A stretch of DNA of 64,000 bases, from assembly GCA_029862085.1 (NCBI GenBank), contig JAOTXZ010000001.1, positions 1-64,000 of the forward strand, in the 5' to 3' direction. The first letter of the stretch is position 1. Each line of letters opens with the position of its first letter. Below are positions 27,907-36,494 of the stretch, piece after piece. Under the pieces are notes generated by a model, which saw nothing but the letters and a program-made list of their open reading frames with translations, was not told the DNA's origin and did no database searches. Position numbers and translations under genes: made by a program. The DNA is from Candidatus Nitrosopumilus sp. (GTDB lineage Archaea > Thermoproteota > Nitrososphaeria > Nitrososphaerales > Nitrosopumilaceae).

Positions 27907-27926
27907 CACTGCACTACACTGCACTA
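27907..27926. promoter_or_regulatory. 10-bp tandem repeat in the divergent regulator/Usp spacer
   Basis: CACTGCACTA occurs twice in direct succession, framed by TTTA and CAAA. One helical turn of spacing is what a dimeric wHTH protein binding one DNA face would want. It lies 40 bp upstream of the regulator start and 68 bp upstream of the Usp start. The repeat is seen; the operator role is inferred. Confidence 0.5.
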
Positions 27927-27994
27927 CAAACCATATTTTGTGTCTAGAATTTCTTGTACGAGCTTTAAATTGGACAATATGACTATTTTTTCTA

Positions 27995-28429
27995 ATGTTG
28001 TTCAAGAATATACTTGTCCCTTTTGATCTGTCTAGCCCATCTCATCAGGCCTTCAAGACAGCATTAGATATAGCAAAAAAATATGATTCTAAAATCACTC
28101 TATTAACCTGTATTGAAAGAGATACTTGGCGCCATTATTTTTACGATGCCAGAGCTGACAATAAATTGTTAAAACAGCAAAAAAAAGTTGCAGAAAAATA
28201 CATGGAAAAGCTGGAGGCAGCAGCAAACAAAGCTGGAGTAGATATAAAATTAACGATTTTAAAATCCACATCTGTTGTTAAGGATATTACAACATTTGCA
28301 AAATCAAAAAAGATAGATCTGGTTGTTATTAGTTCTCATGGAAGGACAGGGCTTGACAAGTTAATGCTTGGTAGTGTTGCAAACGGTGTTATTCAAAAAA
28401 TTAGCTGTCCAGTTCTTTTATTAAAATAG
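27995..28429 (+). CDS. Universal stress protein (UspA family)
   Basis: The 144-residue protein has the Usp alpha/beta fold: FKNILVPFDLSSPSHQAFKTAL at the N-terminus and VVISSHGRTGLDKLMLGSVANGVIQKISCPVLLL at the C-terminus. The G-x2-G-x(n)-GS pattern is that of ATP-binding family members. It is divergent from a winged-helix regulator and followed 17 bp later by malate dehydrogenase on the same strand, so the two may be co-transcribed. Confidence 0.93.
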   Translation: MLFKNILVPFDLSSPSHQAFKTALDIAKKYDSKITLLTCIERDTWRHYFYDARADNKLLKQQKKVAEKYMEKLEAAANKAGVDIKLTILKSTSVVKDITTFAKSKKIDLVVISSHGRTGLDKLMLGSVANGVIQKISCPVLLLK

Positions 28430-28445
28430 ATGAGGTGGGATTTTT

Positions 28446-29348
28446 CTGATCTCCATTATAGGAAGTGGTTTGGTCGGTTCTTCAATAGCATTTCTATGTG
28501 CATCAAATTCCCTAGATGATATTATTTTACTTAATCGTACCAAAAATAAGGCGCTTGGAGTAGCATTAGATATTTCAAATGCAATTCCTAAAAATTCTGA
28601 TAATACTATTCATGGAACCAATGATTTTTCAGAAATAAAAAATTCGGATGTAGTTGTCATCACGGCAAGTACGGGAATTTATTTGAAAAATAGAAATGAA
28701 ATTATTTCATCTCAAGTTGAAATGATTAAAGATATAGGAAAAGAAATAAAGAGATATTGTCCCAGTGCAAAAATTTTGATAATTTCAAATCCTATAGATG
28801 TTTTGACATATTTTTTTCAAAAGGAAACTAATTTCTCTAGAAACAATGTATTAGGAATTGCATCCAGTTTAGATTCTAGTAGATTTAGATATTTTCTTTC
28901 CAAAGAACTCAGAGTTAAGCAAACTCAAATATCTGATGCACTTGTCCTGGGAGAACATGGCGATTCAATGATTCCAATATTTTCGAACGCTAAAATTAAT
29001 GGAAAAAACGTGCTTGAAACAATTAATTCTAAGCAAAAAGAGGATATTACAAAACAAATACAAGATTATTGGAAGGTTCTAAGAAATTTTAAAAGTAGAT
29101 CCCAATTTGGTATTGCTAAAAATACATACGATATAATTGAATCAATTATTAAAAATCAAACTTTGTCCATTCCTGCCTCTATTTTACTTGAGGGAGAATT
29201 TGATGAAAAAGATGTCTGTATGGGTGTTCCCATAAAAATTACATCTCAAGGAAAAATAGAAATCCAATCTGTGGATTTTGATAAATCTGAGCAAGAATTA
29301 TTCAAAAAATCAGCTCAAACTATCAGGAATAATATAAAATCGGTCTAG
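28446..29348 (+). CDS. mdh: Malate dehydrogenase (LDH/MDH family), apparent CTG start
   Basis: The enzyme interconverts malate and oxaloacetate with NAD(P). It has a Rossmann GxGxxG (SIIGSGLVGSS), VVITAS, SNPIDVLTYF and the catalytic His in LGEHGDSMIP. No ATG in this frame precedes the nucleotide-binding strand. A TTG at 28470 would delete half of the Rossmann loop, so the start must be upstream. CTG 28446 gives (M)ISIIGSG, exactly the expected family N-terminus, and a GAGGTGG Shine-Dalgarno-like run sits 7 bp before it. The frame is closed by TGA at 28431. A one-base sequence error joining ATG 28430 to this frame is an alternative. Confidence 0.83.
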   Translation: MISIIGSGLVGSSIAFLCASNSLDDIILLNRTKNKALGVALDISNAIPKNSDNTIHGTNDFSEIKNSDVVVITASTGIYLKNRNEIISSQVEMIKDIGKEIKRYCPSAKILIISNPIDVLTYFFQKETNFSRNNVLGIASSLDSSRFRYFLSKELRVKQTQISDALVLGEHGDSMIPIFSNAKINGKNVLETINSKQKEDITKQIQDYWKVLRNFKSRSQFGIAKNTYDIIESIIKNQTLSIPASILLEGEFDEKDVCMGVPIKITSQGKIEIQSVDFDKSEQELFKKSAQTIRNNIKSV

Positions 29349-29351
29349 CAA

Positions 29352-30035
29352 TTATTGAACCAGGAAATTCAACCCGTAACCTATCAGATATGCCACCATA
29401 GCTGCAGTTCCTCCAATAATTAATGTATACAATCCTGACTTTAATTTTGATTTTTTAACAATCTTTCCTTTGATTATTCCCACTAGAAAAAAGGCTGATA
29501 CAACAAATATTGTTGAAAAAATAAAAGCCTCAGAATTTGGATCAATTCCCAATGAAATGAATATTATAAATGGTAATAGAGGAATTAACCCAATCAGGTT
29601 AAATCCGACAAATGTGCTAATTGAACTATCTATGGGACGTTTATCGTCTTCAATTAATCCTAATTCTTCTTTCATCATGGTATCAATCCAAACTTTACGT
29701 CTTGATGTGATTATTCGAACTACTTCCTCAAGTAACTCATCTTTGAATCCTTTTTTGCTATAGATTTCTCTAATCTCGTCGATTTCTTGTTCTTCTAAAT
29801 TCTCAATTTCCCATTCTTCCTGCTTACGTTTCATTTCGATATACTCATTTCTAGCCTTTGAAGCCTGATAATTTGCAGCAGCCATTGAGAACCCATCAGC
29901 AAACAAATTGGCAAAACCTAAAATCAAAATAATTCCTGGCGACAAGGAGGCTCCCACCACTCCTGCTACTATTGCAAAAGTTGTAACAGCTCCATCAATT
30001 GAGCCATAAATAAAATCATCAAAATGCCATTTCAT
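29352..30035 (-). CDS. VIT1/CCC1 family metal transporter
   Basis: The 227-residue protein begins with DFIYGSIDGAVTTFAIVAGVVGA and FANLFADGFSMAAANYQASKA, the helix 1-2 signature of the VIT1/CCC1 iron/manganese exporters. A ~70-residue acidic cytoplasmic loop rich in Glu follows (…KRKQEEWEIENLEEQEIDEI…), which in this family binds metal. Three further helices complete the five expected. It probably removes Fe or Mn from the cytoplasm. It is convergent with mdh with only 3 bp between stops. Confidence 0.9.
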   Translation of the reverse strand: MKWHFDDFIYGSIDGAVTTFAIVAGVVGASLSPGIILILGFANLFADGFSMAAANYQASKARNEYIEMKRKQEEWEIENLEEQEIDEIREIYSKKGFKDELLEEVVRIITSRRKVWIDTMMKEELGLIEDDKRPIDSSISTFVGFNLIGLIPLLPFIIFISLGIDPNSEAFIFSTIFVVSAFFLVGIIKGKIVKKSKLKSGLYTLIIGGTAAMVAYLIGYGLNFLVQ

Positions 30036-30083
30036 GATTATAAGTTACAATTTTATCTTGATAAAAATATTCTCAAAAATTTT

Positions 30084-30920
30084 TCAATCAATTATAGCTC
30101 TTGTGATGTCTGTCTTGCTAATTATTCCTGCAATTGAGCCATTTCCATCTAGAACAACCAATCCACTTACATTATTTTCTAAAATTAACTTGCAGGCCTC
30201 TGATATTTTTTCATTAAATTTTATCGAAACAATACCCTTCGTCATCACTTCTCTAGCTAAGGAAATATTACCAAATCCTTCTTCAGAAAGAAAACCCCTT
30301 CTAATTTGATCTGAAATTGTAAATCCTGAATCGTCTTCCTCACTACCTAACTCAATTGATATTCTAAATAGATCTCTGAAGGAAATTATACCAATGGGTT
30401 CTTCATTTTGATTTTTTACAATTATTCTTGATACTTTATTTTCGAGCATTTTTCTTACTACTTTGAATAATGGTGCTGCAGAATGAGTATACACATAGTT
30501 TGGTGTCATATAATCAACTACTTTTTTCTCTGAGGAATTTTCTAGATAATATTTTACAAGATCTGTTTTTGTAACTATTCCCTTAATATCTTCATTTGAG
30601 CCAATTGTAAGAGAACTTGTTCCCTTTTCAATCATAATTTTTGCCGAATCTTTCGGAGTTAATCCCTCTTCAACAAATAAAATTGGCTTCATTATCTTAC
30701 TAATTGGAATATCATCTAATCCTTGTTTGGATGTCTCTGAAAAAAGGAACAATCCGACATCTTTTTCAGTGATAATTCCTACCGGTTTACCGGCTTCTAC
30801 AACAATTAACCTACTTAGCCTAGATTCTAATAATTTTTTGATAATATCTGATATTGTGGAATTTTTTAGGATGGTAATTGGTTTGTTACTAATTTCGTTA
30901 ATTGACAACAAATTAACCAA
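30084..30920 (-). CDS. Four-CBS-domain protein
   Basis: The 278-residue protein carries four CBS motifs, with endings GIITEKDVGLF, GIVTKTDLVKY, GIISFRDLFRI and GIISKTDITRA. It is a paralogue of the protein at 26606-27454 and the two bracket the regulator, Usp, mdh and transporter genes. It probably senses adenine nucleotides. A 30-residue insertion separates the third and fourth motifs. Confidence 0.92.
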   Translation of the reverse strand: MVNLLSINEISNKPITILKNSTISDIIKKLLESRLSRLIVVEAGKPVGIITEKDVGLFLFSETSKQGLDDIPISKIMKPILFVEEGLTPKDSAKIMIEKGTSSLTIGSNEDIKGIVTKTDLVKYYLENSSEKKVVDYMTPNYVYTHSAAPLFKVVRKMLENKVSRIIVKNQNEEPIGIISFRDLFRISIELGSEEDDSGFTISDQIRRGFLSEEGFGNISLAREVMTKGIVSIKFNEKISEACKLILENNVSGLVVLDGNGSIAGIISKTDITRAIID

Positions 30921-31017
30921 ATTTGATTTCTATAAAAAGATCAGATATAATTTTCATTCCTGAATGTAAATTCAAAATTTTGTAAAATTGAAATTTCAAT
31001 GTTGGGAATCATAGTCT

Positions 31018-31027
31018 TTTTATATAT
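31018..31027 (+). promoter_or_regulatory. TATA box of the universal stress protein gene
   Basis: TTTTATATAT is centred about 28 bp before the ATG at 31050. In archaea, transcription starts about 25-27 bp downstream of the TATA centre, so this mRNA should be leaderless or nearly so. Confidence 0.6.
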
Positions 31028-31049
31028 TTGAAGAATTATTAGAAACATC

Positions 31050-31472
31050 ATGGCAAAATTCAACAAAATCCTTGTACCACTTGATGGTTCTAATAACGCA
31101 AATAGAGGATTAGATCGAGCTATTGAAATTGCAAAAGAAAGCAATGCCGAAATAACTGGATTTTATGTATTTCATTTGCCACTTTTAGCAGGCATTAAAT
31201 ATACTCAAAAAATGAAAGACGAGGCTCAGGAAAAAGCCGTCAAAGCGATTGGACCTGCAATGAAAAAGGCTCAAAAAGCAGGAGCATCTTTCAAGTACAA
31301 AACTGGTGGTGGACATACAGGGTCTGAGATTGTAAAATTTGCTCAAAAGGGAAAATATGATATGATCGTTATTGGAGCTAGAGGAGTGGGCGGTGCTAAA
31401 GAAACATTCCTTGGAAGTACCTCTAACTATGTAATGCATAAAACAAAGATTCCTGTTTTAGTGGTAAAGTAA
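31050..31472 (+). CDS. Universal stress protein (UspA family)
   Basis: The 140-residue protein starts MAKFNKILVPLDGSNNANRGL and ends GARGVGGAKETFLGSTSNYVMHKTKIPVLVVK, with the G-x2-G and GS/T elements of ATP-binding Usp proteins. It is a distinct paralogue of the protein at 27995. It is divergent from the second four-CBS gene, with a leaderless-type promoter. Confidence 0.94.
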   Translation: MAKFNKILVPLDGSNNANRGLDRAIEIAKESNAEITGFYVFHLPLLAGIKYTQKMKDEAQEKAVKAIGPAMKKAQKAGASFKYKTGGGHTGSEIVKFAQKGKYDMIVIGARGVGGAKETFLGSTSNYVMHKTKIPVLVVK

Positions 31473-31637
31473 ACACAGGAATATCCTACTTTTCTAAGAT
31501 TTTATTTTTGTTTAATATTTTAAAATTAAATCCTAAACAACAAAAATTTGTTCATTAAATTAAGTATACTTCATATTTTGTAAAGAAAAAGATAGAAGTA
31601 TAGTTATGATTAGATTAACTAAAAATCTGGTGTATAC

Positions 31638-32768
31638 ATGGTAGAAAATAATTATGATATATTAGGAATTGCCGAGGATTCCACAGAAAAAGAAATCCGA
31701 GATGGATTTAGACGGTTAGCTCTTCAATTTCACTCAGATAGAGGAGGTGAAAACGAACAATTTATAAAAATTAAACAAGCTTATGAAGACCTAAAAATCG
31801 GAAAAAAATACCCGGAAACGGATATCGAAAAATTAAGAAAATCCAGAGTATACTCTGGAGATTCTGAGGAAGATATTCGAAGAAAAAATAGAATTTTAGG
31901 TCAAGAATTATCAAAAGAAATGAAAACTGCTCAAGAATGGGCAGCAGCATTGAATAGAACTAAAACGACTGCTTCAAGATTATTCGGATCAAAAACTCTA
32001 GGAGAAATAGAACTTGAAAGAAAAGCCAATGGAGCTCTTTCAATCAAAGGGAATTTTATGGCAGGAGAACTATCTTATGATGGGTCCATCATAATGCAGG
32101 GGAGTATCACAAGTCCCTCATGGACAGAAGAATTTAGAACAAAAATACATCTCACAAAGGGGGATTTCAAATTTGTTGATCCTATTGAAAACAAGTACAA
32201 AATTGAAAATGGAGCAAAAATAGTGGTAGATAATGGAAATGCCGTAATAGGAAATGTTTTTGGTAGAAAGTACAAGGTACAAGATCCAGAGGGTAGAGTT
32301 GGAATATACCTTACCCAAGAACATAGAACACAAATTTTAGCACCAAAGGGAAAAATTATTCTAGAGAATGCAGTCAATACAGTTTCCCTTGAAGCAGATA
32401 CCATTATTGCGCTGAATCTTGAAGATGATGTCACAATAAGCGGTAGGGAGATTCTACTTTATGGAAATAAAATAACATATGATGTAATAATTAATTTAAA
32501 AAAAGATGGGATAATCAGATTTTTTGAAAATTTTTCAGTCCAGGGAATCAGCAATGATGCAAAAATCCGGTTAGAAGGTGGCAAAGAAATTCGATTATTT
32601 GACATTAAAACCAAAAAGATAAAAGATTTAGCTGAGGAATTTGTACCCAATCAAATTAATTTCAATAAAGATGACACAATGATAGGAAAAGGGTTTACCA
32701 TTACCTACCAAATGCTGGAAAATCTGGAAAAAAAACCTAGCAAATCCCGATGGAGAATGGGATTCTAA
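31638..32768 (+). CDS. J-domain protein with HSD in place of HPD
   Basis: The N-terminal ~55 residues form a J-domain (YDILGIAEDSTEKEIRDGFRRLALQFH...FIKIKQAYEDL), but the invariant HPD loop reads His32-Ser33-Asp34. The HPD loop triggers Hsp70 ATP hydrolysis, so normal co-chaperone action is doubtful. After a charged linker (about 65-110) comes a ~230-residue beta-rich domain with evenly spaced Gly/Asn turns (GSIIMQGS, NGNAVIGNVFG, GKIILENA), suggesting a stacked-beta or beta-helix fold. I do not recognise this domain. No zinc-finger region typical of DnaJ is present. Confidence 0.75.
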   Translation: MVENNYDILGIAEDSTEKEIRDGFRRLALQFHSDRGGENEQFIKIKQAYEDLKIGKKYPETDIEKLRKSRVYSGDSEEDIRRKNRILGQELSKEMKTAQEWAAALNRTKTTASRLFGSKTLGEIELERKANGALSIKGNFMAGELSYDGSIIMQGSITSPSWTEEFRTKIHLTKGDFKFVDPIENKYKIENGAKIVVDNGNAVIGNVFGRKYKVQDPEGRVGIYLTQEHRTQILAPKGKIILENAVNTVSLEADTIIALNLEDDVTISGREILLYGNKITYDVIINLKKDGIIRFFENFSVQGISNDAKIRLEGGKEIRLFDIKTKKIKDLAEEFVPNQINFNKDDTMIGKGFTITYQMLENLEKKPSKSRWRMGF

Positions 32769-32873
32769 TCATACATTTGACAATTTTCCTGCCTAAATCC
32801 CCATTTTAGAATTAAGATATTTAATCACCTAAACAAAGAATTGATATTCATATAAGATCAAAAGAAAATTGGG

Positions 32874-34625
32874 TTGGCAATATCTTTTGCATTAGATAAA
32901 AAATTAATTCTTTTAGTAATGAGCGTTTCAATTATTGCCTTATCAATCACTGCATTTCTGAGTTTTAATTATGCAGAGCAGATTCTAAAAGAAAGAACTG
33001 GCGAACAACTATTTGGAGAATCCAGCATTCGAGGAGACACAATAAGGATAATGTTTGAATCACGAATTGAACAAAATCAGATTTTGGCAACTGATCCTAT
33101 GATTCAAATTCTAGTCACAGAGTTAAACAAAACTCCAGAAGAGGAACTTCATGACACAAAAGAAGGAAAACGTAGAGACTTCTTAACACAAATTCAAGCA
33201 TTTCAAACACTTATTGGATTTTCTATTGGTTTTGAAGATGTAAAAATTATTGGAAAGAATGGAGATCTTTTCTTTTCTCTCGGAAGAACCGAGAACGATA
33301 AATTTCTAACCGATCCTTTATTCCAGAAAGGTTTACAATCTTCATTTGTAGACTTTGAGCCATTTCAAGATAGTAAAAAGATGATTGTAGTATCCCCAAT
33401 TTTTGCAGAAGATAGTAAAATAGGAGATGAGGCCATTGGAGTTTTAATATCTAGAATGAGAACTGCTGCGATAGATAGTATTTTACTAAATAGAAGTGGT
33501 CTTGGAGAATCCGGAGAAATCTATATTGTTAATAATAATTTTTTGATGTTATCTGAATCTCGATTTATTGAAAATACAATTTTTAAACAAAAAGTGGATA
33601 CCCTTGGGGTTCAAAAATGTTTTAATGAAGGAATAGACTATGAAGGATTGTATCCCGACTATCGAGGAATTTTAATTTACGGTTCATCTTACTGTGCAAA
33701 TGATTTGGGATTTGTATTGCTTGCAGAAATTGATGAAGCTGAAACCATTCAACCAATTCTAATTCTGCAAGAAAGGATATTCCAAACGGGTCTAGTAATT
33801 ACTACCGGAATGGCAATTATAGCATTTATTATTTCAAGAACACTCTCGAAGCCATTAATTAAATTGAAAAATGCTGCAAATACTATTGCAAAGGGCAATT
33901 TTGAAGTAAGAACCAAGATTACAACGACAGATGAAATAGGCGAACTCTCACAGGCCTTTGATTCTATGGCTCAAAAACTCCAAGAATCATTACTGGAAAT
34001 TAAAGAAAAGGAGGACGTAATTAAACAACAAGAAGACATTCTTTTACAGTTTTCTGATTACAGTGAAAAATACTGTGTTTGTATGATAGACATTATTAAT
34101 TCCACAAAAATTACTGCTCAACTATCAGATTCACAAACAAGCGAATTCTATAGAATTTTCCTAAACTCCTTAGCAATAATAGTTCGAAATTTTGGGGGAA
34201 TAGTAATAAAAAATATTGGCGATGCTTTATTATTTTATTTTCCTATCCTGCAAGCAGAAAAAGAAATTACTATGACCAAATGCCTAAATTGTTGTTTGAC
34301 TTTAGGTGAATCCCATAAAGATTTAGAAACAAAATTACAAAATGAAAACCTTCCTAGTGTTGATTATAGAGTTAGTGCTACTTTTGGAATGGTAAGAATA
34401 GCTAGAACCTCCACATCATCGGTTAATGATATTTTTGGATCCACTGTTAATAGATGTGCAAAAATAAACAGAACTGCCCCTGCAAATGGATTAATTATAG
34501 GAGAAGACTTCTATGAAAATGCAAAAAATCTTGATGGTTTTGAGTTTAAAAAAGTAGGTAGTGATATCGTTTCACCCGAACACGGTTTTGTCGGATATAT
34601 CGTTTCTAGAAAACAAAAAAAATAG
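32874..34625 (+). CDS. Transmembrane class III adenylate cyclase with extracytoplasmic sensor and HAMP
   Basis: The start is a TTG at 32874. The 583-residue protein has a transmembrane helix (~11-31), an extracytoplasmic sensor (~32-300, Cache-like by position), a second helix (~304-322), HAMP (~323-376), a short coiled coil and a class III cyclase domain (~395-560). Metal ligands Asp406 (MIDI) and Asp450 (NIGDALL) are present. Lys446 and Asp519 (NDIFG) form the adenine-selecting pair, which favours cAMP as product. Asn526 is kept, but the transition-state Arg four residues later is Lys530. Two PAIRED domains would form the active site in a dimer. Sensing of an outside ligand is inferred. Confidence 0.87.
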   Translation: MAISFALDKKLILLVMSVSIIALSITAFLSFNYAEQILKERTGEQLFGESSIRGDTIRIMFESRIEQNQILATDPMIQILVTELNKTPEEELHDTKEGKRRDFLTQIQAFQTLIGFSIGFEDVKIIGKNGDLFFSLGRTENDKFLTDPLFQKGLQSSFVDFEPFQDSKKMIVVSPIFAEDSKIGDEAIGVLISRMRTAAIDSILLNRSGLGESGEIYIVNNNFLMLSESRFIENTIFKQKVDTLGVQKCFNEGIDYEGLYPDYRGILIYGSSYCANDLGFVLLAEIDEAETIQPILILQERIFQTGLVITTGMAIIAFIISRTLSKPLIKLKNAANTIAKGNFEVRTKITTTDEIGELSQAFDSMAQKLQESLLEIKEKEDVIKQQEDILLQFSDYSEKYCVCMIDIINSTKITAQLSDSQTSEFYRIFLNSLAIIVRNFGGIVIKNIGDALLFYFPILQAEKEITMTKCLNCCLTLGESHKDLETKLQNENLPSVDYRVSATFGMVRIARTSTSSVNDIFGSTVNRCAKINRTAPANGLIIGEDFYENAKNLDGFEFKKVGSDIVSPEHGFVGYIVSRKQKK

Positions 34626-34665
34626 TCTAAATGAAAAATTGAAATTATATAAATGAGAACTAATT

Positions 34666-34992
34666 TTAAATTAAATCTGATGATTTTTGTTTTGTAGAAA
34701 TATCATAGGATTCTTCTACATTTGTGACAAAGATTTTTCCATCTCCCTTTTCACCAGTATGAGCAGTTTCCATAATAGCTTCTACGACAGAATCTAATTG
34801 TGAATCATTTACAACTGTAATAATTACATCAGTTGAATTAAATTCAATTTGTTTTCCTCCAATTTCAGGTCTATCTCCTGCCCCTTGTCCTAGAGACTCG
34901 ATCAAGGTAACACCACCTACCCCCTTATTTCTAATTGCAGTCACCACATTTCTTGAAATCTCACTTTGCACAACTGCTTCAATTCGTTTCAT
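34666..34992 (-). CDS. PII-family nitrogen regulatory protein
   Basis: The 108-residue protein has the PII fold: MKRIEAVVQSEISRNVVTAIRNKGVGGVTLIESLGQG, a T-loop region, and the B-loop/ATP site HTGEKGDGKIFVTNVEES. The Tyr that is uridylylated in bacterial GlnB is absent from the T-loop. PII proteins bind ATP, ADP and 2-oxoglutarate and control ammonium transporters or GS. The gene stands apart from the amt cluster, so its partner is not shown by context. Confidence 0.88.
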   Translation of the reverse strand: MKRIEAVVQSEISRNVVTAIRNKGVGGVTLIESLGQGAGDRPEIGGKQIEFNSTDVIITVVNDSQLDSVVEAIMETAHTGEKGDGKIFVTNVEESYDISTKQKSSDLI

Positions 34993-35112
34993 AGGGTTTT
35001 TGAGAAAAGTTGCAATTTAAAAATATCTAAATAATTTTCATTATCATTTGTGAATATCAGTAAAGAAAATCTTCCCATGCTTAAATAATTTTGAAGTGAA
35101 AATTATCTTATC

Positions 35113-36099
35113 TTGTATAGGCTATTATCTATCCTTGTAGTTGGGTTAATCCCCTTGATTTCACCGGCATTTGCTGATGATTACATAATAGATATCCCAT
35201 ATGGTGCGTTTAATCCGGAACTAAACACACCTGCAGAGGTTTGGTATGAGCCACCTGTTATCTCTATTACAGTAGGTGACTCAATTACTTGGTATAATGA
35301 TGACAGGGAAGGTCACACAGTTACCAGCGGTGAGGGATCTGGAAGATTTGGTTGGATGAGCGATAATTTTGGAACTCCTGATGGAAATTTTGATAGTGAA
35401 CGATTCATGCCAGGTGAATCATGGACTAATAAATTTGAAGAGTCTGGCACCTTTTCCTATTTTTGTACTATTCATCCATGGATGGAGGGAATAGTTCTTG
35501 TTGAAAAAGAAATTCCAGATTATCCTCACGATGCCACAGGACAAGAATTAGAGTTTCCTCTCTTACAATATACTCCCGACAGGCAGATAGAAGTTAATCT
35601 TTCCTGGGATCCACCAATCATTAAAACTCACGAAAAAATTCAATTCGTTTATCAATTTTATGATCCCTCTACCAATTCCAATTTGGCAAAAATGAAATAT
35701 GACTTTATAATTTTTCAAAATGGGAAAGAAATTTTCCGTGATGAAGGATTAAATCAAATTGGTGGTGATTATCGGAATTTTGTTTTTGATGAGTCTGGTT
35801 CAATAATTATCCGAATACATGGAATTGAAGCTTTATCTATTTTAGCTGAAGAAAGTGTAACCGTAAAAGGAGAAGTTGAGAATAAAGTTCAGAGGTCAGT
35901 TGATTTTACTGGTGTAGTTTATGATAATCCAGAAAAGACTACACATGAAGCCTATCATGTACAACCTGCACAAAGACTAGAACTCTATTATGAAATGACT
36001 ATTGCAATTATTTTAATTCCTGCAGTTATGTTTATTGGATTGGTAATTTGGATGAAGAGAACACCCAAAATCCCTGAAGGAAAATCAAGTGCAGTTTGA
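35113..36099 (+). CDS. Membrane-anchored blue-copper (cupredoxin) protein
   Basis: The start is a TTG at 35113. The 328-residue protein has a signal peptide (MYRLLSILVVGLIPLISPAFA), a cupredoxin domain (~22-132) with ligands His68, Cys118, His121 and Met124 (C-T-I-HPWMEG), a beta-rich domain (~150-270) and a C-terminal transmembrane helix (~290-312) with a short basic tail. It probably carries electrons on the outer face of the membrane. It is convergent with the ferredoxin gene downstream. Confidence 0.9.
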   Translation: MYRLLSILVVGLIPLISPAFADDYIIDIPYGAFNPELNTPAEVWYEPPVISITVGDSITWYNDDREGHTVTSGEGSGRFGWMSDNFGTPDGNFDSERFMPGESWTNKFEESGTFSYFCTIHPWMEGIVLVEKEIPDYPHDATGQELEFPLLQYTPDRQIEVNLSWDPPIIKTHEKIQFVYQFYDPSTNSNLAKMKYDFIIFQNGKEIFRDEGLNQIGGDYRNFVFDESGSIIIRIHGIEALSILAEESVTVKGEVENKVQRSVDFTGVVYDNPEKTTHEAYHVQPAQRLELYYEMTIAIILIPAVMFIGLVIWMKRTPKIPEGKSSAV

Positions 36100-36140
36100 T
36101 TTTAAAAATATAAAAATAAATTGAAAATGATTGAATTCGA

Positions 36141-36440
36141 CTAGTCTACTAGTTCGGTCCAACCTTTTACGAAGACTGAATCTTTGTGGAGTGGAACTGG
36201 TTGTCCAACTGTAAAGTCCATTGGTCTCATCCAAAAGATTGCTTTTGTTGGGCATACACCAATGCATGCACCATCAGAAATACATCTCTCTGGATAAAAG
36301 ACAAATGCCTTTCCTCTCTTCCAGCCTTCAACTGGTTTTACTCTAAGGACATCTGGACCAAGAGTTGTACAGATTTCTACACATAGTGCACATCCGATAC
36401 ACATTTGTTCGCTGATGTCTGGAATAATTCCTACTGGCAT
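36141..36440 (-). CDS. Ferredoxin with two [4Fe-4S]-type Cys clusters
   Basis: The start is set at ATG 36440 (MPVGIIPDISEQMCIGC) because a TATA box sits 31 bp upstream, inside any longer reading. The 99-residue protein has C-IGC-ALC-VEIC and, later, C-ISDGAC-IGVC-P. The first cluster has the normal C-x2-C-x2-C-x3-C form; the second has a longer first spacing (C-x4-C-x3-C), so it might hold a 3Fe or altered cluster. It is a soluble electron carrier. An inverted repeat and paired direct repeats lie in its promoter. Confidence 0.9.
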   Translation of the reverse strand: MPVGIIPDISEQMCIGCALCVEICTTLGPDVLRVKPVEGWKRGKAFVFYPERCISDGACIGVCPTKAIFWMRPMDFTVGQPVPLHKDSVFVKGWTELVD

Positions 36441-36441
36441 A

Positions 36442-36456
36442 ACGAAATTTTTTCGT
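36442..36456. repeat. Inverted repeat at the ferredoxin start
   Basis: ACGAAA and TTTCGT are separated by 3 bp, directly in front of the ATG and downstream of the TATA box. A repressor bound here would block transcription initiation. Confidence 0.5.
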
Positions 36457-36465
36457 CTTTTGATC

Positions 36466-36475
36466 TTTATATAAT
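36466..36475 (-). promoter_or_regulatory. TATA box of the ferredoxin gene
   Basis: On the minus strand the sequence reads ATTATATAAA, centred about 31 bp from the ATG at 36440. This predicts a leader of only a few bases. Confidence 0.65.
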
Positions 36476-36494
36476 TTACCAAGAAAATCTGGAT

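Noticed and set aside
28430-28520. ATG 28430 as start of malate dehydrogenase
   Set aside because: In the given sequence this frame stops after about 30 codons and is not the dehydrogenase frame. It would need a one-base change.
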